50,000 nucleotides of DNA from assembly GCA_905221605.1 (NCBI GenBank), contig CAJNDS010002123.1:472501-522500 (forward strand), read 5' to 3'. The position numbers were made by a program, and so were the translations under genes. The stretch comes from Symbiodinium natans (Eukaryota; Sar; Dinophyceae; Suessiales; Symbiodiniaceae). Positions 23,970 through 36,033 of the stretch are shown here, one piece after another. Position 1 is the first letter of the stretch. Each line of letters opens with the position of its first letter. Below the pieces are notes generated by a model. It saw nothing but the letters and a program-made list of their open reading frames with translations. It searched no databases and was not told where the DNA came from.

Positions 23970-24719
23970 CAAAACCCTAAATCCTAAGCCCTAAGCCCTA
24001 AACCCTAAACCCTAAGCCCTAAACCTTAAACCCTAATTCCCCACAGAGGTGCCAGAGGGATGGTGGTCAAGCTTGAGTCGAAGTAGAAGTAGTTGGCTGA
24101 AAATGTCGCCTCGGATCGCCGGTTCGGGGTTTAGGGTTTAGGGTTTAGGGTTTAGGGTTTAGGGTTTAGGGTTTAGGGTTTAGGGTTTAGGGTTTAGGGT
24201 TTAGGGTTTAGGGCTTACGGATGTACCAACCCCTGTCCCAAACTCGCGCCACATCAAACCTGAAATTCTTGAAGCTGCGAACGTCAACTAAGCTTCAGCC
24301 CCCTGAACCCTAAACCCTCACAGTAAACCCTAAACCCTAAACCCTAAACCCTAAACCCTAAACCCTAAACCCTAAACGCTAAACCCTCAACCCTAAACCC
24401 TCAATCGGTGAAAAGCGGCCGAGGCGTGATGCAGGAAGAAGGCAAACAACCACAGGCACCTCGGGAGGGATCTAGATGTGCCCAACCGTTAGGGTTTCAG
24501 GGTTTAGGGTTTAGGGCTTAGGGTTTAGGAGCTTGGGAGTTTAGGCTTAGGGTTTAGGAGTTTAGGAGTTTCGGAGTTTAGGAGTTTAAGGTTTAGGAGT
24601 TTGGGATTTTCGGGTTTATGGGTTTAGGAGTTGAGGGTTCGAAGGATTGAGGACCAAGGGGTTGCGGGATGGAGGCTTTGAGGTTTGACGATTGTCTTTT
24701 TTCCATTTTGGGTGTCAGG

Positions 24720-24829
24720 GTTTGGGGGGGGGGAGGGGGGGGGGGGCGGGCGGGCAGGGGGGGGCAGGGGGGGGCACAGGGGGGGGCAGGGGCAGGGGGG
24801 CAGGGAGGGCAGGGGGGGCAGAGCGGGCA

Positions 24830-24876
<47 letters not shown>

Positions 24877-24890
24877 AGGGGGGGGGGGGG
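24720..24890 (+). repeat. G-rich tract with a run of about 45 G
   Basis: About 170 bp of G broken by single C, A or CA, including an uninterrupted G run at about 24,830-24,874. Such a tract can form G-quadruplexes. It is also a place where assembly or base calling may fail. Frames across it are low-complexity artefacts. Confidence 0.85.
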
Positions 24891-26433
24891 TAGCGCGCGC
24901 TGGAACTCTTGCGGATCTCCTTCACCACCTGCCGGCACGGACCTTGCCGGCTATGTCCTCGCCCTCAGCACTGCTGCCCATTGTGACCTCGCTGTTTCCA
25001 GTCGTTCTTCGGGAAGCAAAGCGGAATGTGCTTGGCCAAGTCGGCCTGCTCACCTTCTGAACACCGCCCGCCCCAAAACCAGCCAGCACGGTGCCCCTTT
25101 GAGTACCATGTCCTCTTTGGATGCGGGGGGGGAGGGGTGGTTGGGTCTAGCGTCCGAGACCCGGCTTTCGACCCAAAACCCGAAACAGCCCCAAGTGCGT
25201 GCATCGTGGAATACGGTACCAAAGCCTTGATGACTTGACAACCAAAGGGGGGCCCCCGATGAGAACCATCCCTCAAGAAACCTTCGATGGGTTTAGGGTT
25301 TCGGGTTTACGGTTTAGGGTCAAGTTGGGAGCTCCAAGTACGTAAGTGTCCTGCCCTACACCCAGATCCTACAAACCCCCAAACCCAAACCCTAAACCCT
25401 GCAAACACTGAACTCTCAACCCTACCCCCTCATCCCTCCAACCTTAAGTCTTCTACTGCACCTCGGCCTTAGCTTCCGCGGTAACCCTACTAAACCTAAA
25501 CCCTAAACCCTAAACCCTAACCCTAAACCCTAAACCCTACCCCTAAACCCTAAAACCCTAAACCGCTAACCCTAAACCCTACCCTGAACCCTCCAAAGCG
25601 CGATGTGGCTGCTCGCATCTCGCTGGCTGAGCCATTTGAGCGTGGCGAGGGCGACGTGGCTCCTAAACCCTTGAAAGCCTGCACCCTAAACCCTAAACCC
25701 TAAATCCTCTAATATGCTTTGGGTCTACTGGGCTTAGGGCTTGGCTTATCGGACTGCAGCGGCTTAGGGCTTGGGTTAACATTGCGAGGGGCGAGGTCAT
25801 TTTTCTACGAGGAGCGCTGCGAAAAGAGATGAAGACGTGCAGAACAGCTTTGATGGGTCGATACTTAGGGTGGTTCGGCGCACAGGTCCACATTTTCCGG
25901 TTTAAAACCCTAAACCCGAAACCCTAAACCCTAAACGGGGGTACTGCACCCTGAGCAGCTCATCGTCTGCCCCTGGATCCTATAAAAGCACCTCACCAGA
26001 GCCCAAGAAGGCCACGAAGACGCGCGAGCTTGCATCTAGGAGCAACAATCCCCGGCTTTGACCCCCAAAACCCCCAAACCCTAAACCTAAACCTAAACCC
26101 TAAAAAGCTAAAAACCAAAAAACCCTCCCTGAAAAACCTAAACCCTAGAACCCTGAACCCTCAAACGCAAAACCAAAAACCTAAGCCCAAAAACCTTAAC
26201 CCTTCACCTCCTTCCATTCGAAGCCTGGGTCTGAGATTCGAAACCTTCAACTTCCCCAGTGGGTAAACCCCAAACCCCAAACCCAAAACCCAAACCACAA
26301 ATCCTAAACCGTAACCCCCCTAAACCCTAACCTAAAACCCCAAACCCTAACCATAGGCTGGATCTTCGCATGTTTTCGGCAAGTTGGTCTGGGGATCTGT
26401 TGCATGCTGATACTCATTCTAGCGAACCATGTC

Positions 26434-26534
26434 CTGGATGTTCCCCCTTATACTAACATAACAGGCCTTATTTGGGACTACAGTACCCCGATCAAAATCG
26501 TTATCCAGGGCTGTTAGTATAAGGGGAGCAGCCC
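26434..26534. mobile_element. MITE family C, copy 3
   Basis: CTGGATGTTCCCCCTTATAC at the left is inverted against GTATAAGGGGAGCAGCCCA at the right. The interior has a TACAGTACCCC segment shared with copies 4 to 6. Confidence 0.65.
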
Positions 26535-29500
26535 AACGTGTGTCATACAAAGCTTGAAGTACCGGCTTTGCGGGGGTCATCATCAAAGGCTTGTTTTTTG
26601 TGCAAACACCAACGAACGAGCACGAACACACGGAAGACTAGGATTTGCTTAAGGAGCCACCCCTAAAAAATGAAGAAGACTTCTTCAAAGCAAAAAGGCA
26701 TAGGTAATGTATGTGTATATGTCTATATATATATATATATATGTATGTATGCATTCCTCCAAGGCTACAACTATAATGAAACATGCATTGTACAGTGCTT
26801 GACAGGGTTCCTGAAGCTAGTTCTGTTTTCCCGTGACAGGCTAAAAGGTTCAGCGGTGCTTTAAACACCCTAAACCCCAAACCCCACACCCTAACTCAGG
26901 GCTTAGGGGGCAAAAGGACGGGGGGGGGGGGGGGGGGGGCTGGTCAGCGTTGTTTTGGGAGGCTGGGTCTGGAACTTTGAATACACACAACATGTGAATG
27001 GGCAGTGTGAGGAGGGGGAAGTTCTGTTGCGGCGTGCTGAATTCATCTGGGCGGGCACAGTTTGCACTATTCCGGGCAGTTTTCTACTATTCGGTTCGGA
27101 CAACATGTCACACTACTCCCGGCCACGTTACGAGTCAGAGAACCATAAAATCCTCACAAGCCGTTAAAGGGTTTGGGATTATACATACATCCATAAACAA
27201 TCCCGAAGGGTCCGTGGGCCGGCCTTCAAGGGTTCTCATATAGTAGCTGCAGGGCGGCAGTTGTACTAAATAGATACATGGAGCCTTCTAGGCATCTAAG
27301 AAATCAAGGAATGAGAATCGAGATGGAGGAAAGGAGCAGGTTTAGTTGGGGTTTGTGGGTCGAGGATTTGAGGACCAGGGTCCTCTCCACCCTCAAAGAA
27401 CCCGATCCCAAATCCCAACATGTGTAGATACTGAGCCTTGGTTTAAGCTTAGGGTTTAAATGGGGTTGAGGGTAACCTGTTCCCTAAACCCGGAAATAAA
27501 CCCCAAAACCTAAACCTCGAACTTAAAGCCCCAAAACTCCTCTGAGAGTCGATCTAGCCCAGAGACTTGGAGACTGCGGCCGGGGCCCCGGACGCGGGCT
27601 TATGGATGGAGCTGCTCTAGAACTGAGACTGGAGCCACAAAAAGGCGATCGGCTGGTGTGTAAGGGTGAAGTTCGAGAGCTTTGGTAGGTCCGGGGTTAT
27701 TTAGGGTTTGGGGTTTAGGTTCAGGGTTTAGGGTGTGCGGAGGCAGCAACACATCGAGAAGCATGTGTGTGAACATTTTTAGCAAGTATGTACGTATGAA
27801 TCTAAGCAGAAATGAACATCCAATGTGCAATCTTTATTTAGTTTTCGGCAGGCAAAATACATATATGTACGTATATAGATGTATGTGTGTATATAGATAT
27901 ATGTTCTAATAAGTATCTTTATTGCCACCCCACCCAAAAATATCACAAATCACAACAAACTTCAACAAACTGATTATCTCCTACATACACTGCAAGGACT
28001 TGGACACCCACACAACGGAAGCACAAAAGTCTTCGACTGCCTCAGGGGGCCTGGCGCTCGTTCCTGATGGGGAGAGGGCTCTGAAAAAATCGGCACCATC
28101 ACACAGGAGTGCTGACTGTTGCTGATCAAGGTGTTGATACCCTAAACCCTAAACCTTAAACCCTAAATCCTAAACCCTAAACCCTAGGTGCGAAAAAAAC
28201 TTGAACAAGCCTGACCAGGTTCTAGAGTTCAGGGTTTAGACCCCCTAAACCTAACCCCCAAACCCTAAACCCTACACCCTAAACCCTAAACCCTGAACCC
28301 TGAACCCTAAACCCTAGACAGGGCCCGATCTGTATCACCCACGTAGCTTGAGGCGATGCTCGGTGGCTGTTGAAGGAAAGCGTGCAGCGCGGCTAAGCCC
28401 TGCACCACTCTTCCATCGGGGCTTCCACATTTGGGAGGGTTTAGGGTTTAGGGTTTAGGGTTTAGGGTTTAGGGATTAGGGTTTAGGCTTAGGGTTTAGG
28501 GTTTTAGGGTTGAGGCTTCAGGGCTTAGGGTTTAGTTCTCCTAACCCAGGAAGTCCACTTGTCGTTTTTAGTATTGTTGCTGGATACCTATGATTCCATA
28601 ATCGTACTACAATGACGAGAACCTCTGGGGTCTACTCGTCTTGTTGGGTGCCTCTCTTCCAGGCAGTTCTTCTGGAACACAGTGTGCGATGCCATCACTG
28701 CACTGTTCCTACTTGCCTTAGCTTAGTCAGCCAAAAATTCAAGCCCGAATGGTTCAGCATGTCCCCCCCCCCCCCCCCCCCCCCAAACCCTAAACCCTAA
28801 ACCCTACACCCTAAACCCTGTTCAACCCGCCCCTCCTTTCTTTGACAGCACGCAGACGCTCTACTACTTCAACTGTCCATCCTCGGGGGCCAAACGAACC
28901 CTGAAAGGGTTCATTTTTTATGGTGGTATGGTTTAGGGTTTAGGGTTTAGGGTTTAGGGTTTGGGGTTTGGGGTTTAGGGTTTAGGGTTTAGGGTTTAGG
29001 GTTTAGGGTTTAGGGTTTAGGGTTTAGGGGGGGGCTCATGGTAGACCTTAGCGCGGTTGTCGTAGTATGGGGTAGATGATCGCAGTGTTGGGGTTCATTT
29101 GGCCTTTTAGGATTGCTGCACTGCGCGGCAAGGCCCAGAACTCGAGAAGCAAGCTCCCCGACTTGTGATTTTGCTTGGGCTTTGAGGCTTAGGGTTTAGG
29201 GTTTAGGGATAGGTAGGGTTTAGGGTTTAGGGTTTAGGGTTGCTCCCTGAACATACAATCCTTGTAAAACCCAACATATCCGAGGGCTCGCGGTATTCAA
29301 GGCCTGCCGCAGAGCGAGGCTATGTACACACGCGTCTGCAAGACCGCGTCGAGGGTCTGGGGGTAGCTAGGATTTCGGAAGGGACTCGGAAGCAAGCCGC
29401 TGCACCCAAGCGTGGTGGCCTCTCCAACAGGACCGAGCCCCTGAAGGGGGTTTAGGGTTTAGGGCTTAGGGCTCAGTTCTGGCCTCTGTTGTGGAGACCT

Positions 29501-29680
29501 TGTTGAAATTCCGGTTTCAGGTATTGAGGGTACAGCAGCACGAGACCATGATGCAGAGAACCGACAATTTGGGGTGCGGAGGAGAGGGTCGATGGTGCGC
29601 CAAAAAAACCGCTAGATTACAAGCCTCGCGGTTCAGGGACCTGGTTTGGGGTCTCGGGTTTGCTGCCCCTAAAAAGGGTA

Positions 29681-29790
29681 GTTGGTAGCCCAGTAACCAT
29701 ATTATAATAAGGGCACCCTTTTTTGGGTTGGTTATTTTATAAGGGAACCCACAACAAAAGAAAAGGGCAAAGGGTACCACTTGGCTACCA
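29681..29790. mobile_element. MITE family D, copy 3, with a GGGTA duplication
   Basis: GTTGGTAGCCCAGTAACC and GGGTACCACTTGGCTACCA are inverted; the interior has GGGCACCCTTTTTTGGGTTG and AAGGGAACCC. GGGTA precedes and follows the element. Confidence 0.7.
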
Positions 29791-30675
29791 GGGGTATGAT
29801 CCAGACACCTGAGAGTAAGGTCCCAAGAGAGGCTCCACACTTGCGCTGCTTCCTGCTCTGCACCGCCCACCTCTCTTCACTCACCACACACTGGGGGGGC
29901 CAGGTTGTGGGTTTAGGGGGTTTATGGGGTTTGGAGGCGGTTTAGGGGGTGTAGGGGGTGTTTAGGGTTTAGGGGGTTTAGGGGGTTTGGGAGGTTTAGG
30001 GGGTTTAGGGGGTTTTGGGGGTTTAGGGGCGTTCAGGGGCGTTTTGGATTCAGGGGGTGTTTAGGGTTTAGGGGCGTTTAGGAGGTGTTTAGGGTTCTTT
30101 AGTTTGATACATCCTGCGAGGATGGGCCCCCTAGCTATAAGTAGGGTTATCTGGGCCCGAAAGCTGGGCAACCATAAGCCCTGAGCTCTAAGCCCTAAAC
30201 CCTAAACCCTAAACCCTAGAATACCATACTTTAGGATCCAAGTCCCTTAAGCATGGTCCCTGACAGGGTTTAGGTGTAGGTGGTGTAGGGTTGGAGTCTT
30301 CTTCACTAGCAGCTCAGGGGCCTTCTAGGGTTGAGGGTTTCGGGGAGTTTGGGGTTTAGGGTTTAGGGTTTAGGGTTTAGGGTGTGAACTGAAATGCGAG
30401 CTCCCAAGGTGTTCTCAGCACCATAGGTCACCTGAGGGCGGATGCTCTTCGACACTGAGTGACGTATGCAGCTCTTCAGGTTTATATCCCTCATTCCTAG
30501 TACGATCACGAACTGGCACCCAAAAAACCGCACTCATGCCACTCCTGTGGCCCTCTGGGCAACTGTTGACGGGGCTTGTAGGCTTGCAGGGTTGTTGAAA
30601 ACACAACGGGCTTCGCAAAGCCAAGTATGGACCTCAAAGACAGAGTCGCACACTGAAGAACATGCTAAAACCCAA

Positions 30676-30774
30676 AGACTCCAATATCCCTTAATTAAGG
30701 AATATACCTTAACTTATAGTAGGATCCCTAATCGGATCTAAGGTATATTCCTTAATTAAGGGATATTGGAGTCT
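30676..30774. mobile_element. Perfect 36-bp-arm hairpin element
   Basis: Arms 30,676-30,711 and 30,739-30,774 are exact reverse complements, with a 27-bp loop. Both arms contain TTAATTAAGG, itself palindromic. Outside the arms, CCAA/TTGG may extend the termini imperfectly. The lack of any mismatch suggests very recent origin or gene conversion between arms. Confidence 0.85.
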
Positions 30775-31762
30775 CTTGGAACCCCGAAATCCTGAACCTT
30801 TACTTGCTACGAGGACGAGACCCCTGAGCGCCAACCACCTCGCTCTTCGAGGCTCTGGGGTTAAGCCGCACCCGCTTTCTCTAATCAGGTCCGGGAGGAC
30901 TCTGGGAGTAAAAGGGGCACCCTTGTTTTGGGGAATAGGGTGCAAACAAAAGAGACCCTAACCCAAATGAACAAAAAGAGGAAGAAGAACCCGCTCTGAG
31001 CGCTCATCCGGTTTGACCCTGAGGAACTTAAACTAAGCTACCTTGAAGAAAGCGGCAACTTCATATTTGTCTAAGTTCCTCAACACCAACCAGTACTTCT
31101 TACTCAAACCCTCGGCAGCAGCTGTTTGGGATGAAGTTGATGATGGGAGCTCCTGATGTTCGGATCTGTCCGCAGCGACCCTTCAGGCCCCAAACCCTAA
31201 AGGGAACCCGAAACCCTAAATCCGAAACCCTAAGCCCTAAACCCTGAACTTGTGAAGGAAAGGCTTTGAGGCTTGGGCTTTGAGGTGACGCCGAAGGCTG
31301 CAACCCTTCCCGTTCCTAAGTCCACGCCCTAAACATCCAACCCAAACGCCTGCGTCTTGCGAGAAGTAGGGCTTAGGGTTTAGGGATACAAGGTTTAGGG
31401 TTTAGGGTTTAGGGTTTAGGGTTTAGGGTTTAGGGTTTAGGGTTTAGGGTTTAGGGTTTAGGGTTTAGGGTTTAGGGTTTAGGGCTTGGGGCTTCGGGTT
31501 GCGGCCGCAGCGCATACAAGAAGCCGTCGGCATTCTTGTTGGAGGCATATACCTCTGAGGATGGCGGGGCCCTAAACCCTAAACCCTAAACCCTAAACCC
31601 TAAACCCTAAACCCTAAACCCTAAACCCTAAACCCTAAACCCTAAACCCTAAACCCTAAACCCTAAACCCAAAGCCCGCCCTCCCAACTCAGCCCTGGTG
31701 CAGGGGCCTCGTTCAACCGAAATTCAGACCAAGAAGTCTATCCAGTCCATCCGCTGCTACTG

Positions 31763-31892
31763 TAGATGGAAGAAATCTTGCACCACTTTTGCAAGGCCCG
31801 CCTGTGGCAACCTATTTTTGTCGAGTCAGTCCTAGAAGTGGGTGCAGCCTGAAGCAAGAAGTTCACAGCCGGTGCAAGATTTCCTCCATCCA
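31763..31892. repeat. Long-loop inverted repeat
   Basis: Arms at 31,763-31,784 and 31,871-31,892 pair at 20 of 22 positions around AAATCTTGCACC. The loop is 86 bp. It may be a MITE; no second copy was recognised. Confidence 0.6.
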
Positions 31893-32580
31893 CCGTATCT
31901 TTGGAGGGTTTAGGGTTGATTTGGTTCTCTTTGTTTGGTTGTTCGTTTCTTCATTTTTTATTCTCTCTCTCTCTCTCTCGCTCCTTATCTTTATGTTTGG
32001 GGGGGGGGGGGGGTAATCGGTTCTCTTGTGTTGGTCTTGTTTCTCCTACTATTTTTTGGGGGGGAGGGATCGGTTCTCTTGATTGTTTGTTTCTTCTGTC
32101 ATTTTTTTCTTGCCAAAGTGGGGGGGGGGGGGGGGGGGGCTCGGGGGTGGGGAGGGGGTGCCCAAAGACCCCTAAGTCCTAAGTCCCCACAAGAAAATTA
32201 GGTGTCAGCACCAGGACGCCCATTGGTGAGAACAAAGAAGCCTTCACAGCTGGTCCTCAAATGCTAGACACGAGATCCGAATCCGTGCACCCATAAGCCC
32301 TAAACCCTAAACCCTACAGTAAACCCTAAACCCTAAACCCTAAACCCTAAACCCTTCCCACTCCCCTCCCCCCTCCCCCACTCCCCTCCCTCGTCCCCCC
32401 ACCTTGCCTCAGCAAGCTCGGTGCTGGTCCTGGTTGGACTCTTTGAATACTCTGCCGAAACATGTCTCCATTTGGGTTCAAAGGTGTAGGGGCTTAGGTT
32501 TTGGGGTCTTGTCTTTGGCTCTTGAGATGCTTGGGGTTCACGGTGTAGGGATTTAGGCTTTAAGGATTTAGGGTTCATCT

Positions 32581-32632
32581 GGACCCGTAAATGTAGTACT
32601 CCAATGAAAGGAACTACAATTGAGGGTCCAGC
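32581..32632. mobile_element. Short family F relative
   Basis: TGGACCCGTAAATGTAGT and AACTACAATTGAGGGTCCA are inverted arms only about 50 bp end to end; the interior is almost gone. Confidence 0.5.
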
Positions 32633-34932
32633 TAGAGGTTTAGGGTTTGGGGTTCTGGGGTGTAGACAAGACAGACCAGGACCCTATGCGTTTGGGGTTT
32701 ACGTGGTTAGAAGGAGAGCCAGCACTCCTCTCAGTTCTACATTCTGCAAGCCCTAGAAACTGGATCATAAGTACCAGAACTTAGGTGGGGTTTAGGGTTT
32801 AGGGTTTAAGCTTTAGGGTTTAGGGCTTAGGATTTAGGGTTTAGGAGGTAGAATATCCTTTCGGATATCCTTACATAGGATCCTCGGAATGCAAACATTC
32901 CTTCGCAAGATCCTTCAGCCCGAGAAGGAGGGTTCGGGGCCAGGGTTAAGTCACAATCTCCTTAGAGGAAGGGGGGTGCCCAAGGCAAACCCTTAAGCTC
33001 TCAAACCCTAATGTCTAAACCCTAAACCCTCAATCCTAGTCCTCTCCAATACCCTCTAAGATTCCCTAAACCTTCCCTAAGGTTCCCGAAACGCTAAACC
33101 CTAAACCCTAAACCCGAAACCCTAAACCCTAAACCCTACTCCCTCCAGGGCCCTCTAGCTAGGGGTGGATCAGCTCATGGAGCCTTGGTCTCACATGGAT
33201 GTGCGAAGGGCAGACGAACCCTACAGGGTTTAGGGTTTAGGGTTTAGGGTTTAGGGTTTAGGGTTTAGGGTTTAGGGATCTCAAATGGCGAAGCTATTGT
33301 GAACATCGATGCCGATGGGGGTTTTGTCGCAGGGGCTACACAGGTCAATAGCCTGCAGATACCAGACCCTGCACTCTTGCAAACCTACACGTAAGCTTTA
33401 TGAGCCCTATGTGCCCTCAACGAGACCCCTCAGGGAAAAAAGCCCTGGAAAGGTCCTCTGCGTCTTGCCGTTCACGAACAAGTACACTGTCTGCTCGCTC
33501 GACAACTGGCAAGGCAGTGAAATGAAACCATGCACTCCGCCTGAATTATTTCCTAAACCCGAAACACTAACCCCTAAATCCCCTTTGGGGTTTAGGGTGT
33601 TTTACATATAAATGAATTAGGGAATTGCATGCCCTGTATCCCGATGTGCAGCTCTTCAAGGGGATTTTACATGGTACCAAATTCCCAAAATTCCTTACTT
33701 TCTGCACTTCATACTTTTAGTTCAGGAGGAAGCAAACAGGATGGACCCCTTGACAGGCCCTTTCAAGGGTCGATTGTGGGGATTATCAAGCCTAATAATG
33801 TTGGACCCTCTTTAGTAGGGGCCTCCTCTTTAAAGTCAATTTGGCCGAATTATTCAGGACCCCCTGACTGTTTATGGGGTCCTCTTTAAAGTCAAACCGT
33901 CGGGGTGCCGTAAGAAAATTCCACGTGGCGCGCCTTTAAAAGAGATAACCGGGCATCGCTGCCCCTTTTAAACCTATCTAAACTCCTCCCTATTGAAATC
34001 AGATAAGCCCCCGGGGCCGTGTAATCAGGCTCCCCCCTAAACCCTAAACCCCAAACCCTAAACCATCCACGCCTCGACTGTTCAGGTCAGGGGGGGGGGG
34101 CCTACACAGTAAAGAGGGTCCAACATTAGTCCATCCTGGAAGAAAGGGTGTATAGGGTTTAGGGTTCAAGGGCGGTGGCGGAGAGGATTCTGAGAATCTT
34201 CGCAAGAGGTCTGTAGGATCATTTCCTGAATGCAACTGCTTGTTCAGAGCCTCATCTGGCTCTTTTTGCTCCTGTGATCACTCTCAACCCGAAACCCCAA
34301 CCCCAACCCTAAACCCTAAACCCTAAACCCTAAACCCTAAACCCTAAACCCTAAACATCCCTAAACCCTATACCCTAAAACCCCTTGACCCAGGCCATGG
34401 GCTTCAGGGCTTGCGGGGCTGAGGATTCGAGGACACCACCTGATAAGAGGTAGGGGCTGCCTGTCTGAACTCCTGACGCGCCGAAGCTGCCCTAAACCCT
34501 AAACCCTAAACCCTGAACCCTAAACCCTGAACCACAGACATGCTGGCTGAATTGGTTTGCTCTTGGGGTTGAGGTTATGGGCTCTCAGGTGCTCTCAGGT
34601 TCAGGGAGCTCAGAAGTTGATAGAACACTGCTGTAAAGCTTCCGAAATTTGTGTGTATACATCCAGTAGCCTAAAAAAGCAACTTGAACTAGAAAAGGTA
34701 ACAGAGCTACACGCCTCAATATGTATGTTTGAATACAGCAACATAACATATACGACAATGTAGAACTAACCTGGGAAAATACTCCACAGTATAGTAGAGC
34801 ATACTCTAAAGTATGTTAGGGCTTCAAGCCGTAAGCGCAAGGTCTGCCAAAGCTGTGCTGAGGCATCTGCTTTCGTCGCCCCAGACTCTTTCGCCGCCTG
34901 GAAAAAAAAGGGTGTAGTGCAGGCTTTGGGGT

Positions 34933-34935
<3 letters not shown>

Positions 34936-34969
<34 letters not shown>
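34936..34969 (+). repeat. Poly-G run
   Basis: More than 30 consecutive G preceded by GGTTTGGG and followed by TGGTTAAGGG. Other long C/G runs are at 26,920-26,939, 28,762-28,784, 32,120-32,139, 40,679-40,697, 43,380-43,396 and 47,221-47,234. Confidence 0.8.
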
Positions 34970-34970
<1 letters not shown>

Positions 34971-35159
34971 GGTTAAGGGTGCAGGGTGTCCAGGGGCTTC
35001 TCTTAAACTACAGCTTAGTCGTAAGTACCTCGTATTAAAAGGTACAACCCACAAAGCTGTAGGTGAAAAGAGTCCCAGGTAGGGTTTGGGGTTAGGTTAG
35101 GCCTGTAGGCTTTCCGGACTAGAGCTTCTAATGCAGCCGCAGCCGAAACAGATGTGAAG

Positions 35160-35260
35160 CTTGGGATGTTCACCTTATACTAGCAGTCCATAATGTGGAT
35201 TAGAATAGGGGTACTACAATCCCTGTTAAGAACTGTTTGTATAAGGGGGAACATCCCAAG
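35160..35260. mobile_element. MITE family C, copy 4, with a GTGAAG target duplication
   Basis: Termini CTTGGGATGTTCACC and GGGAACATCCCAAG are inverted. GTGAAG lies immediately before and after the element. If transcribed inside an exon the layout would read as a GT-AG intron, the same architecture as the introns of the beta-helix gene. Confidence 0.8.
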
Positions 35261-35311
35261 GTGAAGCATTTGATGCCCTCATCGCCAAACCCTATACAGA
35301 AAACCTCTAAC

Positions 35312-35418
35312 CCTAAAGGTCCACGCACCTAAGTATTCTATACTTGGACCCCAAATTCCCTATATAGGAAGTACTTCAAGGCTCGAGTACTCGCTATTTA
35401 GGTACATGGACCCTTGGG
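35312..35418. mobile_element. MITE family B, copy 4
   Basis: CCTAAAGGTCCACGCACCTAA at the left and TTAGGTACATGGACCCTTGG at the right are imperfect inverted repeats. The interior has CTATATAGGAAGTACTTCAAG. Confidence 0.65.
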
Positions 35419-35920
35419 GAAACGAACCATACCTAGAGGGGCGTTGTTCTCTCTCTGGCCAGCGGCTGAAATTAACGTTGTTTCATTCCTAATCTCCAAT
35501 GGTTACATAGAGCAAGCTCTGTCGTCATTCAGCATAAACTTGCTCAGCTAAAACACACTAAACCCGAACACCCAGCACTAAGCCTTCTGAATCACTTCTG
35601 AATTCTCTTGGCTCAGGTTTGCATGCCTTCGCCCAGCTTCATGCGTCTTCGTCCGGCTTCGCATGGCTTTTCTCATTCTCCATTGTTCCTACAAACGGGC
35701 TTCGACCGCAATCCCAAATCCAACGCCATCAAACCGAACATCCGACTCTCGCATCGCCCTCAACGTTGAGGGTTTAGGGTTTGAGGTGGCACGTGCGGCA
35801 TGGCCACGAGGTACATTGAGAGAGCAACCCTGAACCCTAAAGCCTCTTACCCTGAAGCCTGAACTCCAAATACCCACGTCCCTAAACCTTTGAACCCCAG
35901 CCCTGGATGCCCATAACTCT

Positions 35921-36033
35921 GAACACTTAAGGCCATCCCATGAACCCTGAATCTTGCACTCCGAGGTTTAGGGCTTAGGGGGTTTAGGGTTTAGGGCTTA
36001 GGGCTTAGGGTTTAGAGAACACTTAAGGCCATC
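35921..36033. repeat. TTTAGGG/CTTAGGG array flanked by 17-bp direct repeats
   Basis: GAACACTTAAGGCCATC occurs at 35,921-35,937 and again at 36,017-36,033. Between them are about 30 bp of ordinary sequence and a mixed TTTAGGG/CTTAGGG array (35,965-36,015). Confidence 0.75.

Larger units (their letters stand above)
19800..26300. repeat. Repeat-rich spacer with a G-rich block
   Basis: Arrays lie at 20,103-20,152, 20,244-20,350, 21,168-21,322, 21,410-21,497, 21,596-21,690, 22,740-22,880 (degenerate), 23,354-23,400, 24,128-24,212, 24,304-24,404 and 25,494-25,575. CCCAGGGTGCC tandem units are at 23,298-23,345. A GGAGTTTA-variant tract is at 24,530-24,640. No gene is recognised. Confidence 0.7.
26300..33200. 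repeat. Repeat-rich spacer
   Basis: Arrays lie at 28,139-28,188, 28,256-28,318, 28,437-28,520, 28,930-29,032, 29,208-29,240, 31,374-31,490, 31,570-31,670, 32,299-32,354 and 33,086-33,140. GGGGGTTTA-type degenerate repeat fills 29,910-30,100. TA microsatellites are near 26,722-26,745 and 27,860-27,905, and a CT tract is at 31,962-31,984. The stretch at 26,900-28,130 has few arrays but no recognised protein. Confidence 0.7.

Noticed and set aside
24593-25276. Frames of 100-181 codons around the G-rich block
   Set aside because: Poly-Gly/Pro/Ala translation of low-complexity DNA, with no conserved protein sequence outside it.
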